Assembly: GCA_947452875.1 (NCBI GenBank)
Contig: CANGEZ010000128.1
Span: 1-6,449 of the forward strand
Direction: 5' to 3'
Source of the DNA: Chitinophagaceae bacterium
Lineage (GTDB): Bacteria > Bacteroidota > Bacteroidia > Chitinophagales > Chitinophagaceae
DNA length: 6,449 bases
The notes beneath the pieces are model-generated. The model was not told the origin of the DNA. It searched no databases and saw nothing but the letters and a program-made list of their open reading frames with translations. Position numbers and translations under genes: made by a program. Of this stretch, positions 5,845 through 6,449 are shown one piece after another; positions within the stretch are counted from its first letter, which is position 1, and each line of letters opens with the position of its first letter.

Positions 5845-6258
5845 ATGGCTCCAAAATCAGAAAACGAAAAAAAGACAACAACTAAAGCAGCCGCTCCTAA
5901 AAAAGCCGCTCCTAAAAAAGCTTCGCCTAAATCTAAGGCTGATGACGACATCGATGATGATGATGATGATATTGAAGAAACGCCTAAAGCAAAAACAGCT
6001 AAGGGTTCTTCAAAAAAGAAATCATCTGATGACGACGATGATGATGATGATGTAGATGTAAAAGATGATTGGGATCAACCAGAAGAAGACGACAGCTGGG
6101 ATCCTGACTTCGAAGAGTTTGATGTTCCTAAATCAAAAACAAAAAAAGCCACTGGTAAAAAACCTTCAAAAGCAGATGATGATTTTGATGATGACTTTAA
6201 AGACCTTGGCTTGTTTGATGATGATATGGGAGGAGGATTTGATGATGATGATTTTTAA
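5845..6258 (+). CDS. Unknown protein: disordered, charge-segregated Lys/Asp-rich
   Basis: I do not recognise a function. The 137 residues alternate between basic and acidic blocks. Basic: 1-32 (with AAPKK repeats, as in histone H1-like tails), 46-60 and 95-110. Acidic: 33-45, 62-94 and 111-137. By eye about 40 residues are Asp and 25 are Lys; Arg, Cys, His and Tyr are absent. Residues 62-69 are eight consecutive Asp. The most ordered-looking parts are DDWDQPEEDDSWDPDFEEFD (74-93) and FKDLGLFDDDM (118-128), with aromatics spaced in acid, which could be short binding motifs. The protein ends GFDDDDF. There is no signal peptide or membrane segment. It is real coding sequence: the frame is clean, it has an ATG after a candidate promoter, and Asp uses both GAT and GAC. 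Possible roles are a nucleic-acid-associated protein or a binding hub; both are guesses. It probably shares an mRNA with the following pabB-like gene. Confidence 0.75.
   Translation: MAPKSENEKKTTTKAAAPKKAAPKKASPKSKADDDIDDDDDDIEETPKAKTAKGSSKKKSSDDDDDDDDVDVKDDWDQPEEDDSWDPDFEEFDVPKSKTKKATGKKPSKADDDFDDDFKDLGLFDDDMGGGFDDDDF
5890..5919. repeat. Exact 15-nt tandem duplication within the Lys-rich segment
   Basis: GCCGCTCCTAAAAAA occurs twice in tandem (5890-5904 and 5905-5919), encoding AAPKK twice. A third, diverged unit follows (ASPKS). Exact identity at the DNA level suggests a recent slippage duplication. Confidence 0.8.
5953..6051. repeat. GAT trinucleotide runs encoding poly-Asp
   Basis: There are six uninterrupted GAT codons at 5953-5970 and eight Asp codons at 6028-6051 (GAT GAC GAC, then five GAT). 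They lie within the coding frame, so slippage would change protein length by whole Asp residues without a frameshift. Confidence 0.75.
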
Positions 6259-6267
6259 TCACATTCA

Positions 6268-6449
6268 GTGAAAAACAACAACATTTACTTTTCAGAAAAT
6301 AATACTGATAACTTTAAATTGAAAATGTTGAACTGGGCCGACCGGTTCAACATTTTTTCTTTTTTAGATAGCAACCATTACCAATCTTCTTCCTTAAATT
6401 TTGAATGGAAACTGGCTGCCGGTGCTCAGCAAATCTTCACAACTGATAA
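6268..6449 (+). CDS. Chorismate-binding enzyme, component I type (aminodeoxychorismate/anthranilate synthase), N-terminal fragment
   Basis: An open frame runs from GTG at 6268 to the window edge, 60 complete codons with no stop. The reading LKMLNWADRFNIFSFLDSNH, followed by a YQ...NFEWKLAAGAQ pattern, fits the N-terminal domain of Bacteroidota PabB/TrpE-like proteins. Such proteins typically start with an FK-K-LL-W-QF block, then FLDSN-Y and a short LAAGA strand (recalled family pattern). The enzyme would convert chorismate and ammonia to aminodeoxychorismate for folate synthesis; the catalytic domain lies outside the window. Start choice: GTG 6268, 9 nt after the previous stop, keeps the FSENNTDNFKLK segment, which looks family-like. 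ATG at 6325 is the alternative and would begin at MLNWADRF. The gene is in the same frame as the preceding one. A terminator-like hairpin overlaps its early codons. PabB versus TrpE cannot be settled from this fragment; PabB is favoured. Confidence 0.68.
   Translation, partial: MKNNNIYFSENNTDNFKLKMLNWADRFNIFSFLDSNHYQSSSLNFEWKLAAGAQQIFTTD
6322..6358 (+). terminator. Terminator-like hairpin and T-tract inside the start of the pabB-like gene
   Basis: AAAATGTTGAACTGG (6322-6336) pairs with CCGGTTCAACATTTT (6342-6356), 15 bp with one G:T pair and a GCCGA loop. It is followed by T6-C-T6 (the T-run from 6353 on, to 6365). By form this is the strongest stem in the window, and in most genomes it would be called the terminator of the gene ending at 6258. 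It overlaps in-frame sequence encoding MLNWADRFNIFSFL, so it is either a coincidence of codons or a conditional terminator that translating ribosomes would keep open. Confidence 0.5.

Noticed and set aside
6065..6271. Plus-strand open frame of 68 codons rich in Met/Leu/Lys
   Set aside because: It is the out-of-frame reading of GAT/GAC repeats (ATGATG gives Met runs) in the charge-rich gene.

Overview
The window reads as a low-GC Bacteroidota chromosome, most likely Chitinophagaceae or a close relative. This rests on remembered protein character (ATP synthase alpha tail, ClpP, PurA and a PabB-type N-terminus), weak or absent Shine-Dalgarno sequences with A-rich leaders before start codons, a perfect Bacteroidota-type -7 promoter element (TAnnTTTG) before clpX, and intergenic AATTCC-type low-complexity repeats. 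No search could be run, so the taxonomic call is inference. All genes lie on the plus strand.

Layout: (1) 1-307, the C-terminal end of atpA, closed by a strong intrinsic terminator. (2) 308-755, a 448-bp gene-free stretch holding that terminator, a palindromic REP-like composite (375-500), a degenerate 8-mer repeat, an AATTCC tandem-repeat tract (571-681) and a weak promoter candidate. (3) 756-1448, a YugP-type membrane zinc metallopeptidase. (4) 1543-2874, two tandem clpP paralogues 24 bp apart, both with an intact Ser-His-Asp triad. (5) 2875-3083, an intergenic region with a GC-rich hairpin, a degenerate relative of the REP-like palindrome, 9-nt repeats and the clpX promoter with a 5'-leader hairpin. 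(6) 3084-4334, clpX, with a terminator. (7) 4501-5763, purA. (8) 5845-6258, a strongly charge-segregated Lys/Asp-rich disordered protein of unknown function. (9) 6268 to the window end, the start of a chorismate-utilising enzyme (PabB/TrpE component I type), which begins 9 nt after the previous stop. A terminator-like hairpin with a T-tract lies inside its first codons.

How the genes work together: the central block is a protein-quality-control locus. ClpX (zinc-binding domain, AAA+ motor, IGF docking loop) unfolds substrates and feeds them to the ClpP barrel, which here could be made from two different subunits. The YugP-type membrane protease upstream may belong to the same theme, but that is only an association by position. 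PurA (AMP synthesis) and the PabB-like enzyme (folate or aromatic precursor synthesis) are metabolic housekeeping genes.

Most of the window is ordinary core genome. I did not find a clearly new defence or mobile system. The parts most worth a second look are the acidic/basic protein at 5845, the terminator-like hairpin inside the pabB start, the tandem clpP pair, and the palindromic repeat family found in two intergenic regions.
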